Source: Rhodobacter sp.
GTDB lineage: Bacteria > Pseudomonadota > Alphaproteobacteria > Rhodobacterales > Rhodobacteraceae
Direction: 5' to 3'
Assembly (NCBI GenBank): GCA_020250175.1
Contig: JADCEN010000051.1
Span: forward strand, 49,320 to 113,319
DNA length: 64,000 bases
The notes beneath the pieces were generated by a model that worked only from the letters and a program-made list of their open reading frames with translations, did no database searches and was not told where the DNA came from. This document shows, one piece after another, positions 1 through 8,470 of this stretch (positions are counted from its first letter, which is position 1; each line of letters starts with the position of its first letter). The position numbers and the translations under genes are program-made.

Positions 1-65
1 AATGCCGCCACCAGAAAGGCCACCGCCATGAACCCGACCGCGGTCGGGCTCATGTCAAAGGGCAT
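1..65 (-). CDS. N-terminus of a probable membrane protein downstream of xsc (partial)
   Basis: The ATG overlaps the xsc stop codon in a TGATG arrangement, so this gene is translationally coupled to xsc. Only about 21 residues are inside the window. They begin MPFDMSPTAVGF and run into an aliphatic stretch (MAVAFLVAA) typical of a first transmembrane helix. In rhodobacterial taurine clusters the gene after xsc is often a TauE/SafE-type sulfite or anion exporter, or phosphate acetyltransferase. The hydrophobic start favours the exporter, but this is inference from position and hydropathy and the fragment is too short for a family call. Confidence 0.5.
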   Translation of the reverse strand, partial: MPFDMSPTAVGFMAVAFLVAA

Positions 66-1840
66 CACGCCCCGACCTGGGGCCGCATATCTGCAGGGTC
101 GATTCCCGCCACCGGCACCGGCTTTTTCATCGCATCACGCCGGAACGGCTCGCCCAGCTCCTGGTTCAGCAGCACTTCGATGAAGGTGGTCTTCCCGGCC
201 TTTTGCGCCTTCAGGGCCTGATGCAGCGCCTCGGTCAGCTCCTCCATCGTGCGGACCTGCACGCCCTGCAGACCGCAGGCCGTGGCGATGGCGGCATAGC
301 TGACCTTTTCGTTCAGCTCGGTGCCCACGAAATTGTCCTCGTACCACAGGGTCGTGTTGCGCTTTTCGGCACCCCATTGGTAATTGCGGAAAATGACCAT
401 AGTGATCGCCGGCCAGTCCCCGCGCCCGATTGCCGTCATCTCGTTCATCGAAATGCCAAAGGCCCCGTCCCCGGCAAAGCCCACCACCGGCACCTCGGGC
501 TTGCCGATCTTTGCGCCCACGATCGAGGGCAGGCCATAGCCGCAGGGCCCGAACAACCCCGGCGCCAGGTACTTCCGCCCCTCCTCAAAGGTCGGATAGG
601 CGTTGCCGATGGCGCAGTTGTTGCCGATGTCCGAACTGATGATCGCCTCACGCGGCAAAGCCGCCTCAATGGCGCGCCAGGCCATGCGCGGGCTCATCCA
701 GCCCGGCCGGGCGGCCCGTGCCCGCTGGTTCCAGGTCGTGCCAGGATCATCCTCTTCATGGTCCATGCTGGACAGCGCCTGCGCCCAGGCCGATTTCGTT
801 TGCGCGATCAGCGCCTTGCGGTCCGATCTTCCGGCATCGCCCGCACCGGGTGAAAGTTGTGCCAGAACAGCCTCGGCCACCTTTCCCGCATCGCCGACGA
901 TGCCCACCGTCACCGGCTTGGTCAGCCCGATCCGGTCCGGGTTCAAGTCCACCTGGATGATCGCCGCCCCCTTGGGCCAATAGTCGATGCCATAGCCCGG
1001 CAGGGTCGAGAACGGGTTAAGCCGCGTGCCCAGCGCCAGCACCACATCGGCGCGCGCGATCAGCTCCATCGCGGCCCTGGATCCGTTGTAGCCCAGCGGC
1101 CCCGCGAACAGCGGGTGGCTGCCCGGAAAAGCGTCATTGTGCTGATAGCCGCAGCAGACCGGCGCATCCAGACGCTCGGCCAGCCGCACCGAAGCCGGAA
1201 TCGCCCCCGCCAGCACCACGCCCGCGCCGTTCAGGATGACCGGAAACTTCGCCCCCGACAGCAGCTTGGCGGCGGCTGCAATCGCGTCTTCGCCGCCTGC
1301 GGGGCGCTCGAATTCCACCACTTTCGGCAGGTCGATGTCGATCACCTGTGTCCAGTAATCGCGCGGCACGTTGATCTGCGCCGGGGCAGAGGCGCGCCTG
1401 GCCTTCAGGATCACCCGGTTCAGCACTTCGGCAATACGGGACGGGTCGCGCACCTCTTCCTGATACGCCACCATGTCCTTGAACAGGGCCATCTGTTCCA
1501 CTTCCTGAAAGCCGCCCTGCCCGATGGTCCTGTTTGCCGCCTGGGGCGTCACCAGCAGCAAGGGCGTATGGTTCCAGTAGGCGGTCTTCACGGGGGTCAC
1601 GAAATTGGTGATGCCGGGGCCATTCTGCGCCACCATCATCGCCATCCTGCCGGTGGCGCGGGCATAGCCATCGGCCATCATCCCGGCGTTGCATTCATGC
1701 GCGCAGTCCCAGAACCGGATGCCCGCGCGCGGAAACAGGTCAGAAATCGGCATCATCGCCGAACCGATGATCCCGAAGGCATGTTCGATGCCATGCATCT
1801 GCAGGACTTTGACGAAAGCTTCCTCGGTGGTCATCCTCAT
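65..1840 (-). CDS. xsc: Sulfoacetaldehyde acetyltransferase
   Basis: Thiamine-diphosphate enzyme that converts sulfoacetaldehyde plus phosphate to acetyl phosphate and sulfite, the desulfonation step of taurine breakdown in the cytoplasm. The product is 591 residues, the usual Xsc length. The N-terminal pyrimidine-binding domain carries the catalytic-glutamate context AHECNAGMMADGYAR. The C-terminal domain has the ThDP/Mg motif GDGAFGISMNEM followed by the FRNYQWG segment. The start at 1840 is chosen because CAGGAG lies about 9 bases upstream. A longer in-frame start near 1999 would run through the operator region and adds 53 unconserved residues. Context agrees: tauR and tpa are on the same strand, and tandem TauR-like sites sit upstream. 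Confidence 0.95.
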   Translation of the reverse strand: MRMTTEEAFVKVLQMHGIEHAFGIIGSAMMPISDLFPRAGIRFWDCAHECNAGMMADGYARATGRMAMMVAQNGPGITNFVTPVKTAYWNHTPLLLVTPQAANRTIGQGGFQEVEQMALFKDMVAYQEEVRDPSRIAEVLNRVILKARRASAPAQINVPRDYWTQVIDIDLPKVVEFERPAGGEDAIAAAAKLLSGAKFPVILNGAGVVLAGAIPASVRLAERLDAPVCCGYQHNDAFPGSHPLFAGPLGYNGSRAAMELIARADVVLALGTRLNPFSTLPGYGIDYWPKGAAIIQVDLNPDRIGLTKPVTVGIVGDAGKVAEAVLAQLSPGAGDAGRSDRKALIAQTKSAWAQALSSMDHEEDDPGTTWNQRARAARPGWMSPRMAWRAIEAALPREAIISSDIGNNCAIGNAYPTFEEGRKYLAPGLFGPCGYGLPSIVGAKIGKPEVPVVGFAGDGAFGISMNEMTAIGRGDWPAITMVIFRNYQWGAEKRNTTLWYEDNFVGTELNEKVSYAAIATACGLQGVQVRTMEELTEALHQALKAQKAGKTTFIEVLLNQELGEPFRRDAMKKPVPVAGIDPADMRPQVGA

Positions 1841-1914
1841 GGCGCAACACTCCTGCATCTGTCGGGCCATTAAGGCCGGTTGGCCGCAATCTACCCGCCC
1901 GCCCGGCCTTGGCC

Positions 1915-1947
1915 TTAGGGCCAGTCCGTTTGTCCTGTTAAGTCCAG
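1915..1947 (-). promoter_or_regulatory. Candidate tandem TauR operator upstream of xsc
   Basis: On the minus strand this holds CTGGACTTAA (1938-1947) and CTGGCCCTAA (1915-1924), start points 23 bp apart. The first matches the direct-repeat consensus CTGGACYTAA that I recall for TauR of Rhodobacter capsulatus. A weaker third copy, CCGGCCTTAA, lies at 1870-1879. The xsc start is 75 bp downstream of the proximal site. Assignment is by motif and context. Confidence 0.6.
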
Positions 1948-2041
1948 TTGTCCTGTACGCAAGCGCTCTGCGAAATGTAAGCTCACCGCCCTTAAGCAAA
2001 CTGCCTTCATCCCATTATCTGTTCACAGATATCCCAAGTGG

Positions 2042-2084
2042 GTCGCCGGTTGGCGCGCCATTGGTCCAAGGACCAACCGGCGAC
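2042..2084 (-). terminator. Inverted repeat after tauR
   Basis: GTCGCCGGTTGG at 2042-2053 pairs perfectly with CCAACCGGCGAC at 2073-2084 across a 19-base loop, 25 bases beyond the tauR stop. There is no T tract on the minus strand, so it could be a terminator, an RNA stabiliser or a protein site. Confidence 0.35.
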
Positions 2085-2108
2085 GGGGTGTGAAACCCCC
2101 CGGTGCCC

Positions 2109-3578
2109 TCACCCGGCACTCCGCCCGATCCCTTCTGCAATCCGCCCGATTCCCTCGGCTATCCGGCTGCCGGGAATCGAGGAATAGGCGAGGCGGTAGT
2201 AATTCTGCGGTTCCCCGGCGGGGTCAAAGAACACCCGCCCCGGCTCAATCAGCACGCCCCGCGCCTTCAGCCTGTCTGCCAGCAAACCGGTATCCACCCC
2301 CTCCGGTGCCCGCATCCAGAAGCTGGACCCCCCGAAACCGCCGGCCTGCGCCACAGTCAGACCGCAGGCCACAATCGCCTCGTCCATCACGATGCGGCGG
2401 CGGCGGAAGGTGTGCTTCATCCGGTTCACCAGTGCATCGTAATGACCGAGTGACAGGAAATAGGCCGCTGTGCGCTGCACATGCCCCGGCGGATGGCGCA
2501 GCACGGCCACGCGCAGCGCCCGTGCCTCGGCGATAAACCCCGCCGGACCCACCAGATAGCCCAGCCGCAGCCCCGGAAAGATCGACTTGGAAAATGAGCC
2601 TGCATGAATCACCCGCCCCTCGCGGTCCAGCGACTTGAGCGAGGGCGAGGCGGGGGCGAGATAGGACATCTCGAAATCATAGTCATCCTCGACCACCACG
2701 AAATTGCGGCGCGACGCCTCGTCCAGCAGGGCCAGGCGGCGGGCCAGCGGCATGGTGGCATTGGTCGGGCTGTGATGGCTGGGGGCGGCAAAGACCACAT
2801 CCACACGTTCAGGCAGCCGGTCGGGCGGCAGCCCTTCAGCATCCACATCCACCGGCAGCACCGCGCAACCGATCTGTTGCAGAATGGCGCGCAGGCCGGG
2901 ATAGACCGGGTTTTCCACCACCGCGCGGCCAGCCCGCCCCAGCAGCACCGTGGCCGCCAGCCACAGCCCGTTCTGCGCCCCCATGGTGATCAGCACCTGG
3001 TCTGCCTTGGCCGCAATGCCGCGCCGGGGCAGGATGTTGCGCAGGATGTATTCGATCAGCAGCGGGTCGTCGCGTTCCTGCCAGTCATCGGTCAGCGCCT
3101 CGAAATCCCGCCGCCCCAGCGCACGCAGCGCGCAAAGCCGCCAGTTCTGATGGTCAAACAGCGTGGCATCCGCCTGACCGTAGATGAAGGGGTAGGGAAA
3201 GCTGCGCCAGTCTGCGGGTTTCGACAGGCTGACGGCCCCGGAAAACCGCCTGCCGGTCAGGGCGGCGTAATCCACCCGCTCCACCTCGGCGGTAGCGGCA
3301 GGCGGAAAGTCCGGCTGGCGCGGGGCCGTGTCCGAGATGAAATACCCCGACCTGCCCCGCGATGTCAGATAGTCAGAAGACACCAGATCGGCATAGGCCA
3401 GCGTCACCGTGATCCGGCTGATGCCCAGATGCGCCGCCAGCCCCCGGCTGGAAGGCATCCTGTCACCGGGGCGAAACCGCCCCAACAGAATGCCCTCCGC
3501 CACCATCTGCCGCAACTGCTGCTGCAACGTGCCCCGAGCGCCCGCCGTCAGGAAAAAGGCTTCGGCGGGGATCGGCAT
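2109..3578 (-). CDS. tauR: MocR/GntR-type taurine regulator TauR
   Basis: The 489-residue protein has a GntR winged-helix domain at roughly residues 15-80 (GDRMPSSRGLAAHLGISR) fused to a fold-type I aminotransferase-like domain (about 120-470). The latter contains the PLP-lysine context SFSKSIFPGLRLGY and the VVEDDYDFEM segment. MocR proteins of this subgroup activate taurine genes with taurine and PLP as effectors. Placement between xsc and tpa supports TauR. No strong ribosome-binding site precedes the ATG at 3578, although the reading frame opens there with a family-like N-terminus. Known R. capsulatus clusters have tpa adjacent to tauR; here about 1.8 kb of foreign-looking DNA lies between them. 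Confidence 0.88.
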   Translation of the reverse strand: MPIPAEAFFLTAGARGTLQQQLRQMVAEGILLGRFRPGDRMPSSRGLAAHLGISRITVTLAYADLVSSDYLTSRGRSGYFISDTAPRQPDFPPAATAEVERVDYAALTGRRFSGAVSLSKPADWRSFPYPFIYGQADATLFDHQNWRLCALRALGRRDFEALTDDWQERDDPLLIEYILRNILPRRGIAAKADQVLITMGAQNGLWLAATVLLGRAGRAVVENPVYPGLRAILQQIGCAVLPVDVDAEGLPPDRLPERVDVVFAAPSHHSPTNATMPLARRLALLDEASRRNFVVVEDDYDFEMSYLAPASPSLKSLDREGRVIHAGSFSKSIFPGLRLGYLVGPAGFIAEARALRVAVLRHPPGHVQRTAAYFLSLGHYDALVNRMKHTFRRRRIVMDEAIVACGLTVAQAGGFGGSSFWMRAPEGVDTGLLADRLKARGVLIEPGRVFFDPAGEPQNYYRLAYSSIPGSRIAEGIGRIAEGIGRSAG

Positions 3579-4019
3579 TCTGGCACCATCAGGCTGTTGC
3601 GTCTGCCGCTATTATCAAGCCTGTTGTGTGAAAGACCAGCGTCAAATTCACTTGGGCTTAGACGGATGTATAAATGCCAACAGATGCGCCAGGCCGTATT
3701 GAAAAAATGGATCCACTTGCCGGAGCAGCTATCTTCATTAAGATTATGGGATTCTTAAAATACTATCACCCCGAATGCGCAGACGGCATAGTTTGTGCAG
3801 ACGTGGAGTTCATCGATAAATACGAGCCGGTGCGCGGACGTAAGGTGGCCTGACATGTCATCGACACAGCATGTTGGTATAACACCAAATCTGTATATGA
3901 GTTTTAGTCGCAGTGACATAACCGTGGATCATGATGCTGTATTGAATGCTACTTTGTAGTAGATCAGGAACAAGATTTTTTAAGTGTAATGTTGCAAAAC
4001 CATTTATGATTATGTTGAC
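3579..4019. other. AT-richer gene-free stretch between tauR and the inserted module
   Basis: Base composition drops visibly here (runs such as ATTTTTTAAG) compared with the GC-rich neighbours. Short open frames on either strand have no recognisable domain. It holds the tauR promoter side but I see no CTGGACYTAA-type repeat in it. It is probably part of acquired or decayed DNA. Confidence 0.5.
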
Positions 4020-4060
4020 CCTGGCGTTCGCCATCTGACAGAAGATACCCAATGACGGCT

Positions 4061-4225
4061 TAGCAGGGTGCTGAAAAACTCCGGGCAGACCTCGTTGATC
4101 CGACGAAATCCAGGAAATCTGCCCACGGAAAGGCCGAAAGGCTTCCGTTTCCGGGAACAGCGGCGTCCTCGCAGAATGTTTTCCCTTAGCTGTGGGTCGA
4201 AAAACACTTCTTCAGCAGCCTGTTA
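4061..4225. repeat. 165-bp MITE or internally deleted insertion sequence
   Basis: TAGCAGGGTGCTGAAAAACT (4061-4080) and ACTTCTTCAGCAGCCTGTTA (4206-4225) are imperfect terminal inverted repeats matching at 16 of 20 positions. The end sequence resembles ends of IS1182/IS5-type elements. There is no coding capacity for a transposase, so this is a relic or MITE. Confidence 0.5.
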
Positions 4226-4363
4226 GAGCCCAAAGCAGAAATATTGTTCAATCCCTCTGGCGGACTGGACTTGTTCCGACCAACAGCACATCAGTCGTCA
4301 CAAAAGCGACTTGGCAGCTTGGTAACCAACGGAATTGTGGCGAGGAAGGACGAGGTAACGGCG

Positions 4364-5206
4364 ATGTCAGTTGGAGTGTTCTTGGCTGTCTTGTTCGCTG
4401 CATTGCTGCATGCAACTTGGAACGCGCTCGTGAAGATCAGCGCGGACCGATTGGTGCTTTTGGCTGTACTGAAGATCGCTACGACGGTTGTTGCGGTCGT
4501 GTCGCTCCCGTTCGTCACCATGCCGCCGACCGAAGCCTGGCCATACATTGCGGCTTCTGTGGTAATTCATACGGCCTATTTCCTCTTTCTCACCATCGCG
4601 TATCGGTTTGGTGACCTGAGTCAAGTCTATCCATTGTCGCGAGGCGTGGCCCCTCTCATTGTTGCCGGGCTTGCGGTCTTTGTCCTCGGGGAAACTCTTG
4701 GGCCACAAGCACTTGTCGCGCTGTTGCTCATCTCATTTGGCATCATGAGCATGATTTTCAGCGGCAAAGGGGCTGCCGGTCAGCCAAAAGCGGTAGCGGC
4801 TGCGCTGGCCACTGGCTGTTTCATCGCAGGCTATACCGTCGCTGATGGTGCCGGGGCGCGGTTGTCTGGGGATGCGCAGAGCTATCTTATGTGGCTCAAC
4901 GTTCTTAACGGCATCCCCATAATCCTCATCGCCGCTGTCCGCAGACCTGGCACATTGGTCCCACAATTGAGGTTGGTCTGGAAAGCCGGTGCGCTTTCCG
5001 CGATTGTCTCCTTGCTTGCCTATTGGATTGTTCTATGGGCTAGCACCCAAGCGCCAGTGGCACTTGTCGCGGCTGTCCGAGAGGTGAGCATGGTTTTTGC
5101 GGTCATTTTCGGTGTCGTCTTCCTGAAAGAAAAGCTGGAACTGCGAAAGATGCTTTCCATCTTCGTGACGCTTTCCGGCATAGTGTTGTTACGAGCGAGC
5201 AAATAG
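4364..5206 (+). CDS. EamA/DMT-superfamily transporter
   Basis: A 280-residue integral membrane protein with about ten hydrophobic helices in two EamA repeats: residues 1-135 (opening MSVGVFLAVLFAALLHATWN) and 150-278. Each ends with an exporter-like loop and helix (VFVLGETLG; VVFLKEKLE). DMT family members export amino acids, metabolites or drugs; the substrate cannot be read from sequence. The start at 4364 has GAGG eight bases upstream. Upstream frame extension to 4244 is unlikely because it runs back toward the MITE. Codon use and GC are lower than in the adjacent taurine genes, and the gene sits inside an inverted-repeat-bounded insert, so acquisition by transfer is likely. A role in exporting taurine-derived compounds is possible but unsupported. 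Confidence 0.85.
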   Translation: MSVGVFLAVLFAALLHATWNALVKISADRLVLLAVLKIATTVVAVVSLPFVTMPPTEAWPYIAASVVIHTAYFLFLTIAYRFGDLSQVYPLSRGVAPLIVAGLAVFVLGETLGPQALVALLLISFGIMSMIFSGKGAAGQPKAVAAALATGCFIAGYTVADGAGARLSGDAQSYLMWLNVLNGIPIILIAAVRRPGTLVPQLRLVWKAGALSAIVSLLAYWIVLWASTQAPVALVAAVREVSMVFAVIFGVVFLKEKLELRKMLSIFVTLSGIVLLRASK

Positions 5207-5347
5207 TCGCTCCGGCGAAGCGGACAGACAAGTTGTTCAGTGAACTGTCAGGAAAGTCTGCATAGCTGTCCCCTTTGCCCCTCTACTGTGCGACCGCAAA
5301 CGCACCGGGGCAGACTTGGAACCATTTGTCAGGTGGCGAACACCAGG

Positions 5348-6727
5348 TCACCCGAACACCCGCCCCAGCGCGCCGTCAATCGCATCGGTGATCCGGTCGA
5401 TGTCATCCGGCGTGGCGATCAGCGCGGGGGAAAGGCACAAGGTGTTGTTCAGGCCCGGCAGGCTGCGGTTGGTCATCCCGATGATGACACCCTGCGCCAT
5501 GCAGTCGGCCACCACGGCGGCGACCTTCTTTTCATCCGCCGCCTCTTTCGTGGCGCGGTCGGCCACAAGTTCCGCCCCGCAGAACAGGCCCTTGCCGCGC
5601 ACCTGGCCGATCACCGCATGTTTGTCCTGCAGCGCTGCAAGGTTGTCCATCAGGCGCGCCCCCATGCGCAGCGTGTTGTCCAGCAGCCCCTCATCCTCGA
5701 TGATCCGCATGTTTTCAAGTGCTGCGGCGGGACCCGAAGCACAGCCGCCAAAGGTCGAGATGTCGCGGAAATAGCTGAGCGGATCGCTGGCATCATCCTT
5801 GAACATCCCGAACACCGCTTCGGTGGTGACCGTGCAGGCGATGGCGGCATAGCCCGAGGCGACGCCCTTGGCCATGGTCACGAAATCGGGCTTCACGCCA
5901 TAGTTCTGGTAGCCGAACCATGCGCCAGTGCGGCCCACGCCGCAGACCACTTCGTCGATATGGATCAGGATGTTGTGTTTCGTGCAAATCTCCTGAACCC
6001 GCTCCCAATAACCCGCAGGGGGCACGATCACGCCGCCGCCCGCCGTTACCGGCTCTAGGCAGATCGCGCCGATGGTGTCGGGGCCTTCGCGCAGGATCAC
6101 CTCTTCAATCGCATCCGCCGCCCGTTCGCCATAATTGGCGACATCCCATTGCTTGCGGTATTCTAGGCAATGCGGCACCTCGACAAAGCCCGGGGTGAAC
6201 GGCCCGTACATCGCGTTGCGCTGCGGCTGGCCCCCGGCGGACAGGCAGGTGATCGTGGTGCCGTGGTAGTCGCGTTCGCGGAACAGGATCTTCGATTTGC
6301 GCCCGCCATGGTGACGGTGCGAGATTTGGCGCACCATCTTGAAGACCTTCTCATTCGCCTCTGACCCGGAGTTGGCGTAATAGACGCGCGACATTCCCGG
6401 CATCTTTTCGATCAGGCGGCGAGCAAACATCGCGCCGGGAACCGACCCGGCAGAGCCTGCGAAATAGCACATCTTCACCAGCTGGTCGCGCACCGCATCG
6501 GCGATGCTTTCGCGCCCGTAGCCCACGTTCACCGTCCAGACCCCGCCCGAGACGGCATCGAGATGTTCCTTGCCGCGCGCATCCCAGACCCGCATTCCCT
6601 TGCCTTCGACAATGATGCGCGGATCGATGGTTTCGAACGGCTTGTGCTGGATCAGGTGGTGCCACAGATGCGCCCGATCTGCCTCGATCACCGCGCTCAT
6701 GTCGTTGCCAAGTGCCGGGTTGTCCAT
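5348..6727 (-). CDS. tpa: Taurine--pyruvate aminotransferase
   Basis: Class III PLP aminotransferase of 459 residues, which transfers the amino group of taurine to pyruvate, giving sulfoacetaldehyde (the Xsc substrate) and alanine. Visible hallmarks are the NSGSEANEKVFKMVRQ cofactor-phosphate motif, DEVVCGVGRTGAWFG, the PLP lysine in MAKGVASGY, and the family signature SGGVWTVNVGYGRESIADAV. The start at 6727 follows AAAGG by 8 bases. A frame extension to 6784 would translate through the leader hairpin, so it is rejected. Its promoter region carries tandem TauR-like sites and a terminator-like hairpin. The gene stands alone on the minus strand, with its 3' end touching the inserted module. Confidence 0.93.
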   Translation of the reverse strand: MDNPALGNDMSAVIEADRAHLWHHLIQHKPFETIDPRIIVEGKGMRVWDARGKEHLDAVSGGVWTVNVGYGRESIADAVRDQLVKMCYFAGSAGSVPGAMFARRLIEKMPGMSRVYYANSGSEANEKVFKMVRQISHRHHGGRKSKILFRERDYHGTTITCLSAGGQPQRNAMYGPFTPGFVEVPHCLEYRKQWDVANYGERAADAIEEVILREGPDTIGAICLEPVTAGGGVIVPPAGYWERVQEICTKHNILIHIDEVVCGVGRTGAWFGYQNYGVKPDFVTMAKGVASGYAAIACTVTTEAVFGMFKDDASDPLSYFRDISTFGGCASGPAAALENMRIIEDEGLLDNTLRMGARLMDNLAALQDKHAVIGQVRGKGLFCGAELVADRATKEAADEKKVAAVVADCMAQGVIIGMTNRSLPGLNNTLCLSPALIATPDDIDRITDAIDGALGRVFG

Positions 6728-6744
6728 GCCTGTGCCTTTCACGC

Positions 6745-6771
6745 AAAAAGAGGGCCGTCCCCGACAGCCCT
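6745..6771 (-). terminator. Terminator-like hairpin in the tpa leader
   Basis: Read on the minus strand, AGGGCTGTC (6763-6771), a three-base loop and GACGGCCCT (6751-6759) form a 9-bp stem with one G-T pair. CTTTTT follows directly (6750-6745), 18 bases before the tpa ATG. It has the full form of an intrinsic terminator, yet it lies between the putative operators and the gene. It may attenuate tpa or block read-through from upstream. Confidence 0.6.
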
Positions 6772-6805
6772 GAGGCGCGATCATCCCGGATTGCGCTGTT
6801 GGGCC

Positions 6806-6838
6806 TTAGGGCCAAAGCTGAGGTTGTGATAAGGCCAG
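6806..6838 (-). promoter_or_regulatory. Candidate tandem TauR operator upstream of tpa
   Basis: On the minus strand CTGGCCTTAT (6829-6838) and TTGGCCCTAA (6806-6815) repeat with the same 23-bp period seen upstream of xsc. Each differs from CTGGACYTAA at two positions. The shared spacing and the shared core TGGCCCTAAGGCC are the main support. Confidence 0.55.
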
Positions 6839-6989
6839 ATCAGCAGCAGGGAAAGCGCCGCCGCGCCGGGGTCTGCGCCTGACTGTCGGTCATTGGCGCT
6901 GCGGCGGGGCCGGGTCGGCGCAGCGGGTGCAGGGGCGCGGCCCCGGCTGGCGCTGGATGGGCCAACCGCAAGGGCTGCCTGAACGGAAA

Positions 6990-7610
6990 GCAGGCAAATC
7001 TTCTGCGCCGATGCTTTGGCCCGGGCCATCGCCCCGGCCACGCGCGTGCCCGACGCGCCCCTCGCGGGCGCTGGCCTTCTGCATGTTTGCGCACCTGCCC
7101 GTCAACGCGGCACCGTCGCGCGCGGGCGGGGGAAACGCGGTGCGTTTCCTATTCCCGCCCGGAGGGGCATTCTCCGGGAAGCCCGGTCTCTCTGGCAGGG
7201 GCCATCGCCCCTGCCACAGCGCTGGGTTGCCCCTTGGCCAGCCGGGGGCCAAAGCCCCCGGCCAGCGCCCGACCCGCCCCTGGCGGGCGCTTCTCGCCCG
7301 CCGGGTCGGGCGCTGGCCTGCGTTGCTCGCGGACCTGCCGGTCTACAGGGCACTGTCCCGAACGGGCGGGGGAAACGCAGTGCGTTTCCTCATCCCGCCC
7401 GGACAGGTGACGGTACTTTCACCGCTCCAATGGCAGGGGCCATCGCCCCTGCCACAGCGCCAACGCTGCCCCTTGGCCGACCGGGTGCCAAAGCCACTGC
7501 CGGGTGTCGGGCGCTGGCCTTCGGCGCACTTTGGGGCAAAGCTCACGCTGCGCCGTGGTCTCTGATAGGGCGGGGGAAACGCGGTGCATTTCCCCCCCGG
7601 CAGGCGGCCG
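6990..7610. repeat. Mosaic palindromic intergenic repeat, locus A
   Basis: Between tpa and coxF lie repeated hairpin modules: GGAAACGCNNNGCGTTTCC at 7131-7149 and 7371-7389, a variant at 7575-7593, and 22-base GGCAGGGGC...GCCCCTGCC palindromes at 7194-7215 and 7432-7453. Further dyads are of the GGCGGGCG/CGCCCGCC and GGGGGC/GCCCCC type. Loci B (18790) and C (27590) have the same module set. No credible gene is present; open frames here change frame from copy to copy. Confidence 0.75.
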
Positions 7611-7636
7611 GGTCGGGATGGTGCTTTTGCACATTG

Positions 7637-8470
7637 CTACGCTTCGCCGCCTGCCACCCCCCGGTCGCCGGCGCGGCGCTGCGCCACGATCTGGGCCAGG
7701 ATCGACAGGGCAATCTCGTCCGGCGTGATCGCGTGAATGTCCAGCCCCGCCGGGGCATGCACCGCCGCCAGCGCCGCAGGGTCGATGCCGTCGCGGACCA
7801 GACGCGCGGTCAGGGTCGCAAATTTCCGGCGGCTGCCGACAAAGGCCACATAGTCCGCCCCGTCGGCAAGGGCCGCGCGCAGCGCGGCTTCGTCGCTTTT
7901 TCCCTGCGTGGCAACCACGACAAACCGGGGCACCGCGCCGCCTGAGCCGGTCACATACCCCTCCTGCACCACATCTGCCTCTGCCCCCGACAGGCCGGGC
8001 GCACAGACCGTGCGGTGCAAATCAAAGCGCGCGGCCAGATCGGCCAGCGCCAGGGCCACCGGCCCGGCACCAAAGATCACCAGACGCGGCTGCGGCAGTT
8101 CGGGTTCCACAAAGATGTCCATCGACCCCTTGCTGGGGCAGCCGTTGCGGGCAAAGCGGATGCCGTCGCGCTCGTCTCCCGGGGCCACGCCTTCGGCTGC
8201 CAGCAGGTCTTCGGGCCGCAGCGACACGAATTGCGACCGGCCCGTCGCCACGGCGGCAATCGCCGCCTTTGCCACGGCAGACCGCGCGCAGCCGCCGCCG
8301 ATCCAGCCGTCCACCAGCGTGCCATCGCCCAGAAGCAGCGCCTTGGCCCCCGGCCTGGCCGAGGTGGCCTGCACCGTGCGCACGATGGTCGCCACGGCAA
8401 AGGGGCGGCCTTCGGCGCGCAACCGGCTGATTTCGCGTTCCAGTTGCTGTGTCCGGCGGGCATCGGTCAT
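7637..8470 (-). CDS. coxF: XdhC/CoxF-family molybdoenzyme maturation protein
   Basis: A 277-residue protein of the XdhC_CoxI family, which helps insert or sulfurate the Mo-cytosine-dinucleotide cofactor of xanthine/CO dehydrogenase-type enzymes. The N-terminal domain carries IVRTVQATSARPGAKALL and GWIGGGCA (binding loop with conserved Cys). The C-terminal Rossmann domain begins LVIFGAGPVALALADLAA. The start at 8470 overlaps the coxE stop by 4 bases (ATGA), which fixes the start and puts the gene last in the cox operon. It could equally be named coxI by homology, since both are XdhC-like; the position after coxE favours coxF. Confidence 0.82.
   Translation of the reverse strand: MTDARRTQQLEREISRLRAEGRPFAVATIVRTVQATSARPGAKALLLGDGTLVDGWIGGGCARSAVAKAAIAAVATGRSQFVSLRPEDLLAAEGVAPGDERDGIRFARNGCPSKGSMDIFVEPELPQPRLVIFGAGPVALALADLAARFDLHRTVCAPGLSGAEADVVQEGYVTGSGGAVPRFVVVATQGKSDEAALRAALADGADYVAFVGSRRKFATLTARLVRDGIDPAALAAVHAPAGLDIHAITPDEIALSILAQIVAQRRAGDRGVAGGEA

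Larger units (their letters stand above)
4020..5347. mobile_element. 1.3-kb module bounded by 21-bp inverted repeats, carrying an EamA gene
   Basis: CCTGGCGTTCGCCATCTGACA at 4020-4040 and its inverted counterpart at 5327-5347 agree at 19 of 21 positions. The right copy ends one base before the tpa stop codon. The enclosed DNA has lower GC than the flanks and contains a small IS-like remnant and one transporter gene, but no transposase. No target-site duplication is visible. It may be a non-autonomous transposon, or the product of recombination at a repeated sequence. Confidence 0.4.

Noticed and set aside
3858..4052. 64-codon minus-strand frame in the AT-richer zone between tauR and the EamA gene
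   Set aside because: No ribosome-binding site or family; it crosses the left inverted repeat of the module.
6990..7610. Repeated modules considered as a CRISPR array
   Set aside because: Units are palindromes of several kinds at irregular spacing with no unique spacers and no cas genes nearby.
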